DNA of 64,000 bases from Helianthus annuus (GCF_002127325.2 NC_035444.2:40227379-40291378), one strand, 5' to 3'. Shown: positions 43,424 to 55,901, numbered from the stretch's first letter. The notes: a model not told the origin generated them from the letters alone. Numbers and translations are program-made.

Positions 43424-43607
43424 GAGTAACCTGCAATTTTACCCTCTGGTGTTTAAGCCAATTGACACTCTGACCCCCTCTCTGAAAAATATTGCAATTT
43501 GCCCCCCCCCCCCCCAACATTGTTGTTATGTCGCAAGATTACCCCATGTTAACAATCAACGATTGTTTGACTGTTATAGGTGCGGGTATTTTGGTAATCT
43601 TACCCCA

Positions 43608-43685
<78 letters not shown>

Positions 43686-44738
43686 AAAAATACGAATCTA
43701 GTCCAGGTTACTCCATCATCATGTTGAACTTTTTTCATCACCATCATCATATTCATATGCTTTTTAATGAACCACTAACAACCACCACCACCTTATATTC
43801 ATATGTTCCATACAAAAGATGTAATCAAGTAGGCTCTCACTTACACCATCTACGACAAGGTTCCATACAGAAGACCGATTCGGTTTCTTCTAATGCTTGC
43901 ATCTAAAAAATGACCTTGGTAGATCTAATCGGTTACAACTGTTTTGCTTATTTGTATGGAACCAAAACTTCTTGGTAGATCCAATCGCCACTCCCTTTAA
44001 CCCACTGAAATCAACATTGAAACCCTAGCCACCACTTGAATTGGGGTTGTTGACCGCCGGTGCGGTGACCGGACAACCCTGTACAACAATCGTTGTTGCA
44101 AATTAGGCCGGCACTCCAGCTTCTACATCATCTAATAACCCAGATCTGGAATAGGAACCATCTCACTCTGTTTCTCTCTCTAAAAACCCAGTCATTGTCT
44201 CTCTCTACAAACTACGACCGCGTAGGGTTTGGAACATGAACAGGTACAGATTTGCCACTGTAGGTGGCTAGGGTTAGAGTTTGGAATAGGAAGGAGGTGG
44301 TGGCTGAGTTGATGGTGGCGGTGGTGAGAAAGGGGAAGCAGGTGATGGGTGAGTTGATGGTGGCGGTGGTTAGAAGAGGAGAAGGAAGTGGTGGTGGAGT
44401 TGATGGTGGCGGTGGTCAGAAGAGGAGAAGGAGGTGATGGTGTGATGAACTTGAGAGTATGAATCTGGGAATGAAGAATGAACTGATGATGAACTTGATG
44501 TAATGGATTTGGTTGATTCTTGATTTTTTATATAATTTTAATAAGATAGGGGCAAAAACGACTTTTCACATGTTATTAACAGTCAAACAAACGTTGATTT
44601 GACAGAGTTGGGTGCCAGGGGGTAAGAGTGCAACGTTTCCCATTAGTTGAGGGAGGGGGGCAAATTGCAATATTTTCTAAGGAGGGGGTCAGAATGCCAA
44701 TTGGCTTAAACCTCACGGGGTAAAATTGCAGTTTACTC
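43424..44738. mobile_element. MULE with 9-bp target duplication (1,315 bp)
   Basis: Long inverted ends: left GAGTAACCTGCAATTTTACC, right the inverse GAGTAAACTGCAATTTTACC, similar for roughly 90 bp or more (both contain TTTAAGCCAATTG and ATATTGCAATTTGCCCC). Perfect 9-bp duplication TATAACAAA at 43415-43423 and 44739-44747. The interior has a (TTA)n microsatellite (about 43611-43685), a (CACCAC)n patch, and GTGGTGGCGGTGG repeats resembling captured, decayed coding sequence. No transposase. Confidence 0.88.
43611..43685. repeat. (TTA)n microsatellite
   Basis: About 25 perfect trinucleotide repeats inside the MULE. ORFs here reading poly-Ile or poly-Tyr are artefacts. Confidence 0.95.
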
Positions 44739-45249
44739 TATAACAAATAGAGTAGGATCTTGTGTACAGTAAACCCTGAAATTACAGTTATACCCTTAGT
44801 CCAGCCTTGATATTACTCATACTACCCTTGGTCCAAAACTGTAATCACAAATTTTACCATTCTCTGAATCGTACAAACATTTTTTGATTGCCACGGTTGT
44901 TTCACCACCACCGTACCGGCACCGCTACAGGGTTCAATATTGGTTTATAGGAGTTTCGCCTGAACTGCCCAGAACTCTAGCCGCCCTTTCCGGAGACGGC
45001 GGCTAGGTCTCTGGATCACCACCATCTTCTTCGTCTCCACCTCACAGATCGGGTAGAAGACCATCTTACAGTGGCCGGAATCTTTCGAAAATCGTACCGC
45101 CGCCGCTCATCAGTCCAATATGTCACCGCCAATGGGTTTCTCAGCTTTATATTAGGGGTCGGAGGTGAAGCACGCGCTGGAAGGGGCATCGCTGCCGCAG
45201 CGCCACAACGACTCCGACAGGGTTGCCGGACCAGATTTCATATCTCTGG

Positions 45250-45293
45250 CTCTCTCCCTCTCTCTCTCTCTCTCTCTCTTCTTTGTATCCAGA

Positions 45294-45324
<31 letters not shown>

Positions 45325-45343
45325 TCTTTGTATCCAGAACGCG

Positions 45344-45382
<39 letters not shown>

Positions 45383-45393
45383 CTCTTTCTATC
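45250..45393. repeat. (TC)n microsatellite with duplicated spacer
   Basis: Three (TC)n runs separated by two copies of CTTTGTATCCAGAACGCG, so a composite unit of about 50 bp was itself duplicated. Confidence 0.9.
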
Positions 45394-46183
45394 TCTATGA
45401 ACGGATTTGTCAAGAATGAAATGGGAAAATGATGGGTTTGTTTGTATGTATACCAGGTTCTGTAATGGTATTCAGCTCAAATGATTTTAAGGGAAAATGA
45501 TGGATTTGTGTGTATGTATACCAGGTTCTAGGTTCTCTAATGATTTTCACCTCAAATGGTTTTGAAGAAGGGTAAATAAAATGTATAAAGTTTTTATTAC
45601 AGCAAATTCATTCTTTGGACAATATAACTTTACCTTAGATTTAAATTTCTAGACATAATTCGAGACTTTTTTAATAAATCGGAGCCTTTTTTTAATGAAA
45701 CGAATTAGCATGTTGTCTCTTTTTCTACATACATTATTTCCTTTTATGTTTGAAAAATAAACAGAATCTAAGTTATTTTAGCTCATGTATATCTATCAAG
45801 TAACTACAATATTAGCTCCATTTATTCTAGAGACTCATTGCCAATTTATTTCAGGTTCATCATCATTATATTCAGTAAATCTCGCCAATAGCAAAGCTAA
45901 AGTAGTGTCTGAAGAGGGTAGGACGTAGACAGCCTTATCTCTATCCTGTAGGAATAGAGAGGCTGCTTCCAGTGAGACCCCGACTCGTTGGTAGTGGCTG
46001 CCAATTTATTTCAGGTTCTCATTCCTATATTTTTTTTGATGTTCAGAAACTAAGTATACGCTAAAAAAAGCATACACCAAAGAAAAAAAAATCATATGTG
46101 AGTTAGCCTTGAAACCCAAATTAAAAGCTTAGATGGGAGGGGTACTTACCCTAAGTTTTTATATATGTTTTTATACTTTAATT

Positions 46184-46357
46184 TTATTACGATCGATCTA
46201 ATACACGTGTTGATATTCTTTAGGTCGTGTCGTGGCTATTTTTTAGGTTTTTCGCTTTCGCTTTCAATTGTTATTACGATCGATCTAATACACGTGTTGA
46301 TATTCTGTAGGCGGTGTCGTGACTATTTTTTGGGTTTTTGGCTTTCACTTTCAATTG
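46184..46357. repeat. 87-bp direct tandem duplication
   Basis: TTATTACGATCGATCTAATA begins at 46184 and again at 46271, and both copies run on through GTGTCGTG and TTTCAATTGTTAT with a few mismatches. Confidence 0.85.
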
Positions 46358-47799
46358 TTATATCGAATATCAGTACCGTGCTGATGCCATTATGAATCGA
46401 TTCAATACCAACCAAGTTTTCACGCAACGTGCAGGGAATTTTTACTATATATAACATTTAGAGTATGTTCTTAGGAATAGTACTCAAAATACCCCTATTT
46501 TGCAAATTAATTACAAAAATGCTTGGCAACTAACATGGTAAGAAAATTTTCCTCTGGTGCAAATAAGTAAGGGATAGAGCCGTAGACAGGGTCCACCATA
46601 GAAAAAAAAAACAAAAAACAAATTGTGCTTTTGGTATTTCTAGATTTTAACCAGCAAAATTTATTTAGTAGTCAACTTTGATCCCTCAAATTTTTTTCGT
46701 CTTTTATTTAAAGTTTTCTTTATTTTCCCCTTAAGTTTTAAAGTTGTCACTTTTGCTGTCATTTTCTAAAAACCTTATATTTGTCGTCGTTTGCTATGCC
46801 CGCTTTCTCGGGTTTGTCTAAAAACCTTATATTAGCCGTCGTTTGGGTTTTTAGGTTAAGCTTTCTCGGTAAGAATTTGGGTTTGTCTATGTTTTACGAT
46901 AGCTCGCGGTATAAGTTCGCGTTTGTCTTTGCTTATGTTTTACATCACATGGCACTATAAATTCGTATGTTTGTTTTATGATTTTTTTCAATCGTTGTTT
47001 GCTTACTATTTAGCACGGTTTTAAGACCAACGCACCCGCAACGCAGGACAGGTTAACCACTAGTTATATAATACAATTTGGATAGCTTCTTGGCTACAAT
47101 AGCCAAAGAAGTCTCAAATTTCAAAACATTTACAAAAATGCCATGCTTTAATTTACTTTTCATCATATACAAGTTTTCACCATATAACAAGTTCAACGGC
47201 TCATATACAAAGGGAAATTGTGAAAACCTTGAAAAGAAGCCTCTAATTTCAATATTTTTACAAAAATGCCACACTTTAATTTTTGGTGTGGGCTATGTCA
47301 TCTCTATGCTGGTAATATTTCTTAATGAAGTTATCTTGATGTTAAAAAATAAAAAGAAAATTATTATATAAAGTAACTAGAAGGTAGTTTAATACAATTT
47401 TTATATACATAACTTATAATTGGGTGGATCTTGGATCTAATTGGCAAAATCATTAGAGCTAAAGTGTTGCTCCCTCTAAGGTTAAAGTTAGAGTCTCACC
47501 AAGTGCGGATTCATTTTTCAAACTCTTTATATTGACAAATTCTATTAAAATGTGGTTTCCAAAATTGCTTATTCTAAGATCAATTCGTTTGTGTGTAGTC
47601 GATTGTTCATTGTGAATTGGTATATATGTTGTATTAGCATATTAGTTTGATAATAACATGAGAATACCAACTCCTTTTATTACAGACAAAACCCGCCACA
47701 AAACGCGAGGTTCGTTACTAGATTGTTACATAAAGTGATAAACCATTTCTATATGCACAAAAGAATCCAAGCGATTTTAACAAATTTATTATTACCCTA

Positions 47800-48850
47800 C
47801 ATATACATTTACAAGTTAAAAGGAATAGTACCAGCCAGCTTGCCTGTCACTTTCTTATTGGACCAGCCCATTTTTAATTTAATTTTATTCTCAGTTTAAA
47901 ATTACGCTTTCGTCCTTCGTTTAAAATTACGGTTTTGCCCATAGCTAAAAAATAAAACATATACATTTACAAGTTAAAAGGAATAGTGCCAGGCAGCTTG
48001 CCTGGCACTTTCCTATTGGACCAGCCCATTTTTAATTTAATTTTATTCCCAGTTTAAAATTACGCTTTCGTCCTTCGTTTAAAATTACGGTTTTGCCCCT
48101 AGCTAAAAAATAAAACTATAATTTTGCCCCTAGCTAAAATTACGTTTTTGCCCCCAGCTCAAAATAAAATTATAATTTTCCCCTTAGCTCAAAATTACGC
48201 TTTTGCCCTCGATAAAAAAAACTCATCTTTAATTTTGTTCCCAGTTTAAAATTACGGTTTCGCCCTCCGTTTAAAATTACGGTTTTGCACCCAGTTCAAA
48301 ATAAAATGTTGTTTTTCCCTCTAGCTAAAAATTACGATTCTGCCCTAAGCTCAAAATTACGTTTTTGCCTCCAGTTCAAAATAAAATTATGTTTTCCCCC
48401 TAGCTCAAAATTATTAGCTGCCTGTCACTTCTCTATTGGACCAACTCATTTTTTATTTAATTTTATTCCCTGTTTAAAATTACACTTTCGTCCTTCGTTT
48501 AAAATTACGTTTTTGCCACCAGCTAAAAATAAAATTATTATTTTGCCCTAGCTCAAAATACGCTTTTGCCCTCGGTTCAAAAACTCTTTTTTAATTTTGT
48601 TTCCAGTTTAAAATTACGGTTTCGCCCTCCGTTTAAAATTACGTTTTTGCCCCCAGTTAAAGATAAAATGTTGTTTTTTCCTCTAGCTCAAAATTACGAT
48701 TCTGCACTCAGCTCAAAATTACGTTTTTCCCACAGTTAAAAATAAAATTATGTTTTCCCCCTAGCTCAAAATTATGCTTTTGCTCTCAGTTTAAAATCAT
48801 GATTTCACCTCTTGTTCAAAATATAATTTCGATTTTGCCCTCTGTACAGA
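47800..48850. repeat. degenerate repeat of AAAATTACG/TTTTGCCC motifs
   Basis: About 30 imperfect copies of a 15-25-bp motif around AAAATTACGTTTTTGCCC, plus a larger duplication of about 160 bp (47803-47960 and 47963-48120, sharing TTTACAAGTTAAAAGGAATA and CTATTGGACCAGCCC-like blocks). No coding sense. Confidence 0.8.
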
Positions 48851-48952
48851 CATACATGTTATGAGAGAGAAATATTTGTCTTATTGCCTCACAACACGGG
48901 CGGGGGAAAAACTAGTTACATACAAATAAAGAATTTTGAATTCTCAACTGAG

Positions 48953-49444
48953 TTAACAACCCATCATGACCCTAAACTCATCAAAATCCAACACCCCATC
49001 ACCATTAACATCAAACCTTCCGATCATCATCTTACACTCATTCACCGTAGTCTCCTGCCCCAACCGCCCCATCATCTTCTTCAAACTCTTTGGTGTAATC
49101 ACACTCGATTTCATCGAATACATCACAAACGCCTCTCGTAGCTCCTCCTCTTCCCCCTCTTTCATCATCTTCACAAAATCCTCCAACCCCAACACCCCAT
49201 CTCCGTCTGCATCCGACGAACTCACCGCCATCTCCGCCTCCTCATCCGACAACTGCAACTCGTTTTTCAGCCGGTTCTGCAGTTCCGACGCCGTTATCTT
49301 GCCGTCACCGTTCTCGTCGAAGTGGTTGAACACGTGGTAAATGTCTCCGGAACAGTCTGGAGACGGTGGTGATGTGGGTTTTCTCGGTGGGGATAGGAGG
49401 TGCCGGAAGAATCTGATTGGAGATGAAGATTGGTATGAATTCAT
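48953..49444 (-). CDS. calmodulin-like EF-hand protein (CML), 163 aa
   Basis: Intronless. EF-hand loops are at 43-54 (starts DENGDGKI), 78-89 (DADGDGVLGLED, with Asp instead of Glu at position 12), a degenerate third hand at about 108-119 (no acidic ligands) and 145-156 (DVNGDGVLDFDE). Three of four hands should bind Ca2+. The Ser/Pro-rich N-terminal extension (1-32) precedes the first hand. The pattern resembles the CML30/31/37-39 group, cytosolic or nuclear Ca2+ sensors often induced by stress; assignment within that group is tentative. A TATA box lies 83 bp upstream of the ATG. Confidence 0.92.
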   Translation of the reverse strand: MNSYQSSSPIRFFRHLLSPPRKPTSPPSPDCSGDIYHVFNHFDENGDGKITASELQNRLKNELQLSDEEAEMAVSSSDADGDGVLGLEDFVKMMKEGEEEELREAFVMYSMKSSVITPKSLKKMMGRLGQETTVNECKMMIGRFDVNGDGVLDFDEFRVMMGC

Positions 49445-49526
49445 AGTGAAAGTTTAAGTGGACGCAAAGTGTTTGATGAAATGCTTGTGTGAAGCTAATG
49501 AGTATACTTTGAGCGGGTGATTTTTG

Positions 49527-49534
49527 TTTATATA
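49527..49534 (-). promoter_or_regulatory. TATA box of the CML gene
   Basis: TATATAAA on the minus strand, 83 bp upstream of the start codon. This leaves room for a leader of about 50 nt. Confidence 0.6.
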
Positions 49535-49577
49535 GAAAGATTCCCGTGGCGGTTTTGTGTGTGCCGCCCACACTCAT

Positions 49578-50231
49578 TTACGCGTATCTTTTTTAAAATA
49601 TGGCGTGATTAATGCCTATCTTTTTCTTTCTTTTGATATTTTTTATTTTTATATTTATTCAAAGATTGTGTCTGTTATTGTTTTGTTTGTATGTTTGTGG
49701 TTATGTGTACGTAATTGAATAATAATAATATCCTTTTGTTTAAGCTGAATCATGGTGTAAGGATCATTAGAGTCGGTAAATTCGGTTATATGTTGAATTT
49801 GATGTATTGTTTTTTTTATATATATAAATGGTCGGTTCCAATATTCTTTTTTTAGTAGACGAAGGTAGCTCGGTTAGAGCATTAACATCCATCTCACTAT
49901 ATTTTTACTCTAAATTACACTAAAAAAACAATATATTTTCTTTTCTTTTTAATTAAAGAATATTTTTATACATTTTTCATTACCTTTTTCTCTCATCCAC
50001 TCACAGCCACTTTCAAAATATATTAAAAAATTATAGGGGGTGAATAGTGTCCCCCTAAATATACAATGAACAATAACATTTTCTCTCATACACTCACAAT
50101 CACTTTTTATACTTTTTATATTTTAAAAACACCACACAAAGAATTTGATGCCATGGATGTGAATGCTCTTAAATGTCATTTGTCAATGGAAGCCAATAAG
50201 TTATTTCAAGCTTTTAATCAAGTAAGAAATA
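49578..50231. other. intergenic, no gene recognised
   Basis: AT-rich sequence upstream of the CML gene. A repeated CTCTCAT(C/A)CACTCACA motif occurs at about 49992 and 50083, but no ORF or element end is convincing. Confidence 0.5.
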
Positions 50232-50234
50232 TAA

Positions 50235-50553
50235 GAGTATACGGGGTGCATGCGGGGAACCAGTTTGCCACGAGGGGAGTCCACCGTCGACCCTGGTTTT
50301 GCCGCGCGGAGAGGGTGAATGCGGGGAGAACTTGACGCATGCGATGAAGGTGTGGGAGAGGGGATAAAGGTGAGGTCCATTAGTATTCAATCAATCATGC
50401 CTTTTATTTTTATTTTTTTAAATGGTTTGAAGGAAACCACCCCTTGTGTTTTTAGACAAAAGTGGTGTATGAGAAGAGAATTGACATGACACATCATGAT
50501 TGGGTGGGTGAAAATTTTCCCCCATCTCATGAGAGGTGCATCCCTTTTCACCC
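50235..50553. mobile_element. PIF/Harbinger MITE (319 bp)
   Basis: Ends GAGTATACGGGGTGCATGC and, inverted, GGGTGAAAAGGGATGCACC. Flanked by TAA (50232-50234, 50554-50556). Interior like the other Harbinger MITEs (GGGTGGGTGA near the right end) but more diverged. Confidence 0.75.
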
Positions 50554-50686
50554 TAAGGGTAAAGAGTGTTATGGCAGCGAAACCATGTTTGCCAAGCATA
50601 CTGAAGCCTCACCCTGCTTCTCATTTTTCGTTCGTTGTTTTCCTCTATCAAGACATGGCCCATGGGTATGCTGAACAACACCCTTA

Positions 50687-51018
50687 GGGTGAACCGGGGG
50701 GGGGGGGGGGGGGGGGTGACCCCTTTTACCGCGCGGCAACACCGCCACTGACCCTCCCCACCCCGTGCGGGGATGTTAATTACTGTCACTACTCACAACA
50801 TAGGGGAAAAAGAGAGAGACTTGGAGAATGGTGGACCTACTCTTTTCAACCAATCACAATTTTTTTTGTTTTTTATATTTAAGAATCCAAAAGAGAGGTG
50901 ACCACCCCTCTATGTTTTAGTGCAAAAGAGGACTTAGAGAAGTGAATTGACAAGACAAGATGTGATTGGATGGATGAAGAGTTTACGTCTCGTCGAGAGA
51001 TGACCACAACTTTCACCC
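50687..51018. mobile_element. PIF/Harbinger MITE (332 bp)
   Basis: Starts GGGTGAACCGGGG followed by a G homopolymer and ends ACAACTTTCACCC. Flanked by TTA (50684-50686, 51019-51021). Contains GGCAACACCGCCACTGACC and CAACCAATCACAATT, counterparts of blocks in the 36.6-kb MITE and the 37.7-kb transposon. Confidence 0.8.
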
Positions 51019-51021
51019 TTA

Positions 51022-52113
51022 TTTCAACATTTTTCGACGCCTTAAGGGGTGGAACAAGGTTCTGCGCAGTATAGTTGTTCAACCTCATTGCCACATCACC
51101 CATGCCGCACTACATTCACTCCCCTAGGACTGGCATAACAAGTCTCATATTTTTTCTAACAAATTTTTAGATATAGTATGTTATTTATATAGAAAAAAAT
51201 ATACAAAGTTTAACTTAATGATGGTTTATTTCGGTTATTTATATCAATTAGTTTCGTTTTTTCAGCTCAGTTTTTCGATTATAATTTGATTATTCTTTTT
51301 TTGTACTCCTCCCCAATGTAGCTCAACATAAGCATATTCAATGATCAATAGGTTTGTATAATATATGACAAGGGGAAGGTTCATTTGAGAAAAAAAATTT
51401 ATTGAGAAGAAAAAGAATAAAAGGGTATAATTGTAAAACATTAAATAGTTTTTTTCTCATCTCATTTATTATTATGTTTGACTAATTAATTAGTCATTAA
51501 GACTATAATCCTCCACAGTAAATATTTTTGCCTACACACATCAAAAGTTATCCTACACATTTCGAAATTTATCCTACACATATTGAAATTTATCCTACAC
51601 AACTCGTAATTTATCCTACACGCCTCGTATTTATCCTACACTATAAATGAAATTTTATTTTTATTTTTTGTGAAAAATATATATCTTAAAAATAAGTTAC
51701 AAATTTAGTATAGTTAATTATTAAAGATAAAACTACCAATTAATGATGTATGTAAGTTTACTAACATACCCTTATAGTTACATTAAGTACAAATATTAAA
51801 TGAAGTCTAATGAAGCATTTCTATTGGTTGAAATTTCTTCTTTTTTCTTCTTACAAAGAATTTCTTCTTATTTGAAACAAACTCAGCATTTACCACACGA
51901 AATAATATTAAACTCAATATCCTATTTTTTTCACACAACCATCTCATTTGTATTACCAAATGGACATTCACCAGATACATAATAGTTACACCATAAAAGA
52001 AACAACATAATAGACAAGACAGCACAAGCATTAGGATCCAAACTGGAGGAAAGAAATATAGCACATTAATACATACAAGAAACAACTATGCAATTCAATT
52101 CTCCTCTCTAATT
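51022..52113. other. intergenic, no gene; one minisatellite
   Basis: AT-rich 3' side of the At1g76660-like gene. The only structure seen is the minisatellite at 51530-51642. Confidence 0.5.
51530..51642. repeat. 21-bp minisatellite, about 5 copies
   Basis: Direct repeats around TTATCCTACACATTTCGAAA with small changes between copies. Confidence 0.85.
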
Positions 52114-54437
52114 TCATGGCCATTTTCTGCTCTCTCTTAAGCTTCTCCCTCTTCTGTAATCGATTTCTGCATCCGAATTTGATTGCCCCATACCCATATG
52201 ATACTTCACGTTCATTCTTGAACCACCCATCTTCGAGAATATGTCTTCATCGTCCGTCAAACAATGGTCAACAGGCTCTCTCACATCTAAAATCACACCA
52301 ACATGAAAACATATTATCAGACAAAGGTTCATATAGAAGATTCCCGAAAGTCGAAAGATATATGTGCCTTTATAGGGTGCTAAACGAGTGACGTTCGTGG
52401 ATTGATAGGAACATGGCCCATTTAATCCGTTTTTAACTATTTTTTAGCATTTTAACACTCTAAATATATAACTAAAATTACAAAGGTTTATAAAACAATT
52501 ATGTTTAAATCATGACATAAACACAATTTTAAAAAAATAAATAAAAGGTTTATAGGTCAATCGGCAAAACCTTCAGGTTGCCCCGAAACTGACAAAATCT
52601 CGTTTAGACTAAACCCAAACCCGTGAATTTCATGATAGATTCATGTTGTTTCATAAATTCACACCCCTACATAAGAATAATCATAATAAGATATAATTCA
52701 CCTTTTACAGCATGACATGAAGTCGGGTCACTCTTGCTAGAGTGAATTGCCTCCGCTCGACAACTTTGCGGGCTTGGCGCTTCATTTGGGAGTACAGTTT
52801 TGATCTCGGGCAGCTTATTGAGCCCAGCGGGTATCATGGAAAACGAGTCATCCGCAACATCAGAAATCTCAACATAATGAGGCGTGGAAACAATTTCATC
52901 AGCACTAAACCCAAACGAAGCTCTATACGCTTCTAGTTCTTCAATGTCTTGTTTGCAAACTTTACTCTGCCTGCTTTGAACCCCATTTCCAGCATTGGAA
53001 TACCCATCTGATTCCTTCGACACACTCAACCTCCCACCAGTTTGAGGAAACGAAGATTGATCGTAATAAAACTGCGCAAATGTTTCCGGGCAGAAGAAAT
53101 TAGCGTCTTGAGGTAACTTGGAGTCTGACCCTTTTTCTTGCGAATAATTCCATTGCGGGCTGAAATCCCGTTCAGGGAAAGATGATGACAGACCATCATT
53201 TGATGCGCGTGATATCGGTGATCTAAGCGTACTCGCCGGACTTCCGGGGTATAAAGAATACGTTGCTTGAAGATCGTTTGTTTTATGATCATTTTTAAGT
53301 TTTAAAGTAGACGAAAGGAACTGTGCATACGGGACATCAGGGGACGAGGGTGTGGTCAGGTGGGCTAGCTCGGGTGGTGGTGTGAGTGGAGCCGTTGACG
53401 GCTCGGTGGTGAAGGTTGAGAACACGGGTGGTGATACGAGTTGGGTCTCGTGAGCGTATGGGCCGGTAGCAAACATTGATGGGCCTCCGGGTGAGCTTGC
53501 AGATAAGAAACAATTTGGTGATTGGGCTGTAGATTGAAGAGCCGATTGTGAAAACGATGCGGGTGAAGACGGTGGAGCTAATAACGACGGATGAACCGCG
53601 TTACTTGGGTTTGTCAGCCCGACAGCTTGAGGCCCGTTTTGCTGGTTCGCTGTCGCAACAGTCTCAGGCATACGAGACGCAGGCACAACCCGTTTTCCGC
53701 CCTTTTGTAACCCGAAACATGATAACCCACTTAAACAACCACCCCATCTTTTCCTCTGCAGCACAAGATCAAACAAAAAACAGATTACTTTTCACAATAT
53801 GAACTTATTAGCAACATCACCCTCCAACAATTAAGTAAATAAATATAATAAGAGCTTCCATTTCTATATACAGATCAAATAATTCATGACGTTTGATAGG
53901 GGTGTAAACGAGCCAAGCTGCTCAAGATCAGCTGGCTAAAAGCTTAAATCGAGCCGAGCTTTACCGAGCTCGAGCCTAAGCTTCACTTATCGAGCTTGAG
54001 CCAGGTTGCGAGTCTAAACTCTAAACAAGCCTATTATTTATATATATATTTTTTTTATATATTTACATTAAATCTAATTTTATATATAAAACTATGATAA
54101 AAACAACTAAAATTAATATATTATAATATAATTTATATGTTATACATTATAAAACAAGTCAAATAACAGATCTATAATAATAATATGTTAACACATGAAA
54201 TAAAGTAAAAACAAACACAATGTAGATCTGAAAGTGATCATCAACCGAGGAATACTTTCTTTATTTAACCAACAAAAGTAAAACAATACAAACAGATCTG
54301 AACAAAACAAAACCAAGATAAGGAAGAATGATGACGTAAGATCTATCTATCTATGTAGATAGAGTTGGTAAAATTACCCGCGAAGAAGGTGGTTGATGTT
54401 GTGGATGAAGCAGTAATCTATGCTGCTCAGACGCCAT
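52114..54437 (-). CDS. At1g76660-like (hydroxyproline-rich-annotated) protein, 428 aa, 3 exons
   Basis: Exons on the minus strand are 54437-54378, 53755-52702 and 52286-52114, with junctions CGG|GTAATT, CAG|AGG, G|GTGAAT and TTAG|AT keeping one frame. Exon 1 encodes MASEQHRLLLHP to R20; exon 2 opens with RKRWGGCLSGLSCFG and GGKRVVPASRMPE, the diagnostic conserved N-terminal block of the plant At1g76660 family. The middle is Ser/Pro/Thr-rich and probably disordered. The C-terminus has SDAEIDYRRGRSLRE, also conserved in the family. Total length is very close to the Arabidopsis protein. The molecular function is not established; despite the common annotation there is no signal peptide or extensin repeat, so a cell-wall role is doubtful. 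Intron 1 contains a GGGGTGTAAACGAGCC hAT-like repeat end. The upstream 54.7-kb region is GA-rich (CT-rich leader on the coding strand). Confidence 0.88.
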
Positions 54438-55383
54438 TTTCAGCCAAAAATCAATCAATCCAGCTAAATAAATACAAATATGCCATTGGGATGTTTACAA
54501 ATTACATACATACAGCTTTCAATCGAACTTGATAAGTGATCCGTACAAGTACGTGTGTGAGTGTGAGTGTATGCAGTTAGTTAGACGATAAGAATTAAGA
54601 AATGTTTTGGTGAAGAGAGAAAGAAATGGGGGTGAGTTAATGGAAGGGAGCCAATGAAGGGGAGGCCATTGTTGAAGTTGTGTGCTTGCTTGCTTTATGA
54701 TGCAGAGAAAAAGAGAAAGAGAAAGAGAAAAGGAAAAGGAAAGAAGAGGGAGGGTTTGTTTGTTTTTATTTGGCCTTAAAAGAAGATCAGAAGAACGTTC
54801 AGACTACGCGCGTGCCCAATTGTATATACTCTCTTTTTAGTAAGGGTGTCTTTGGTCAATGCTTACTTCTTCAAGGGTTGTTTATGTGCATTACATGTAT
54901 TTTCATCATTTAATCCTTTTCTTTATTCATTATTAGTTATATCGTATTGGCTATACGTTGTGCTTTAAAATAATAATGTCTCGTCAGATTACTATCATGC
55001 ATCATGTAGATAATGAACTTTAGCTAATTGGGAATTTAACTATTATGTTATGTTTTAACTATAACTTTTAAAGAAAATATGATTGGTTGATTTTGAGGTG
55101 GACTCTATGGAGAAACCCTTCTTGAGGCGTTAATTGGGTTGGCGCCCTCTCTTACTACCATGACGTGGTATTTAGGGGCACTAAAGGGTGATATGGAGGA
55201 TGGTGTGACACTATAACATGCAGTCAAAGCTATTCTTATAATTTGAAGTTTGAGCTAGGGTATCATTCATCAATCTAAGCTCACTCACTACCCACTAACC
55301 ACCTTTATTCCTCTCCCACTCCCAAGTTCCCCAACTTGATTTTCATCTTTGTCTCAAATACTAGGCTTAGAAGGGATGGTGTA
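54438..55383. other. promoter region of the At1g76660-like gene, then spacer
   Basis: 54700-54760 is a pure purine stretch of GAGAAA repeats (pyrimidine-rich on the gene's strand), as often found in plant 5' leaders and core promoters. 54830-55383 shows no gene. Confidence 0.45.
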
Positions 55384-55391
55384 CCCCGATT

Positions 55392-55901
55392 CAATGTTGC
55401 AGAAATCAGCCTAGGCGGCCGATTAATCGGCGCCTAGGCGCTAGTCGGTGGGTTACAGCCTAAATTTATGCTAGTCGGTCAAAAAATCGGTTATGGTCAA
55501 AATCGGTCAAAGTCGGTGAAAATTGGTCAAAGTCGGAGAAAAACGGACTTATTGATCTCATGGTTTTTGACCCAATAAACCAAAATTTTAAAGTCTAGCC
55601 CATGGTTTAAAGCCCAAAATTTAATTATAACCTATTTTAACATTTAAGTTTAGGTATTTTAACATTTAACCCCCTCTATCTTTCACTAGTTTACATATGG
55701 TTCCTAAACTTTTAAATTTGTTAATAAAAAGTATAAAGTTATCTCCTAAACTTGTAAATTTATTAATAAAAAGTATAAAGTTATCTATATATATAAAAAA
55801 ATTGAAAAATTATACTTAAAAAGTCCAATCCGATTAATCCCGATTAATCCCTAGACGGTACCTCACCGCCCGACTAGCGCCTAGCGCCTTCTACATCATT
55901 G
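55392..55901. mobile_element. hAT-type MITE with 8-bp target duplication (510 bp)
   Basis: Inverted ends CAATGTTGCAGAA and CAATGATGTAGAA. Flanked by a perfect 8-bp duplication CCCCGATT (55384-55391 and 55902-55909). Internal palindromes GATTAATCGGCGCCTAGGCG and the reverse near the right end. Non-coding. Confidence 0.85.

Larger units (their letters stand above)
44748..47800. other. gene-free repeat-rich spacer
   Basis: No supportable gene. It holds a (TC)n region (45250-45393), a SINE-like block with AGGGTAGGACGTAGACAGCC and GAATAGAGAGGCTGCTTCC (about 45910-45990), a tandem duplication (46184-46357) and candidate Helitron 3' ends (46425-46450; CTAGT at 47060-47064; CTAGA at 47718-47722). 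Confidence 0.5.

Noticed and set aside
43449..43727. ORFs encoding poly-Tyr and poly-Ile
   Set aside because: They translate the (TTA)n microsatellite within a MULE.
45071..45432. Three overlapping ORFs with Ser/Leu repeats
   Set aside because: They translate a (TC)n microsatellite in three frames. No conserved domain upstream of it.
50557..50683. A separate small Harbinger MITE between the two at 50.2 and 50.7 kb
   Set aside because: It begins GGGT and ends ACCC next to TAA/TTA, but the inner ends do not match each other and those trinucleotides are already used as duplications of the neighbours.
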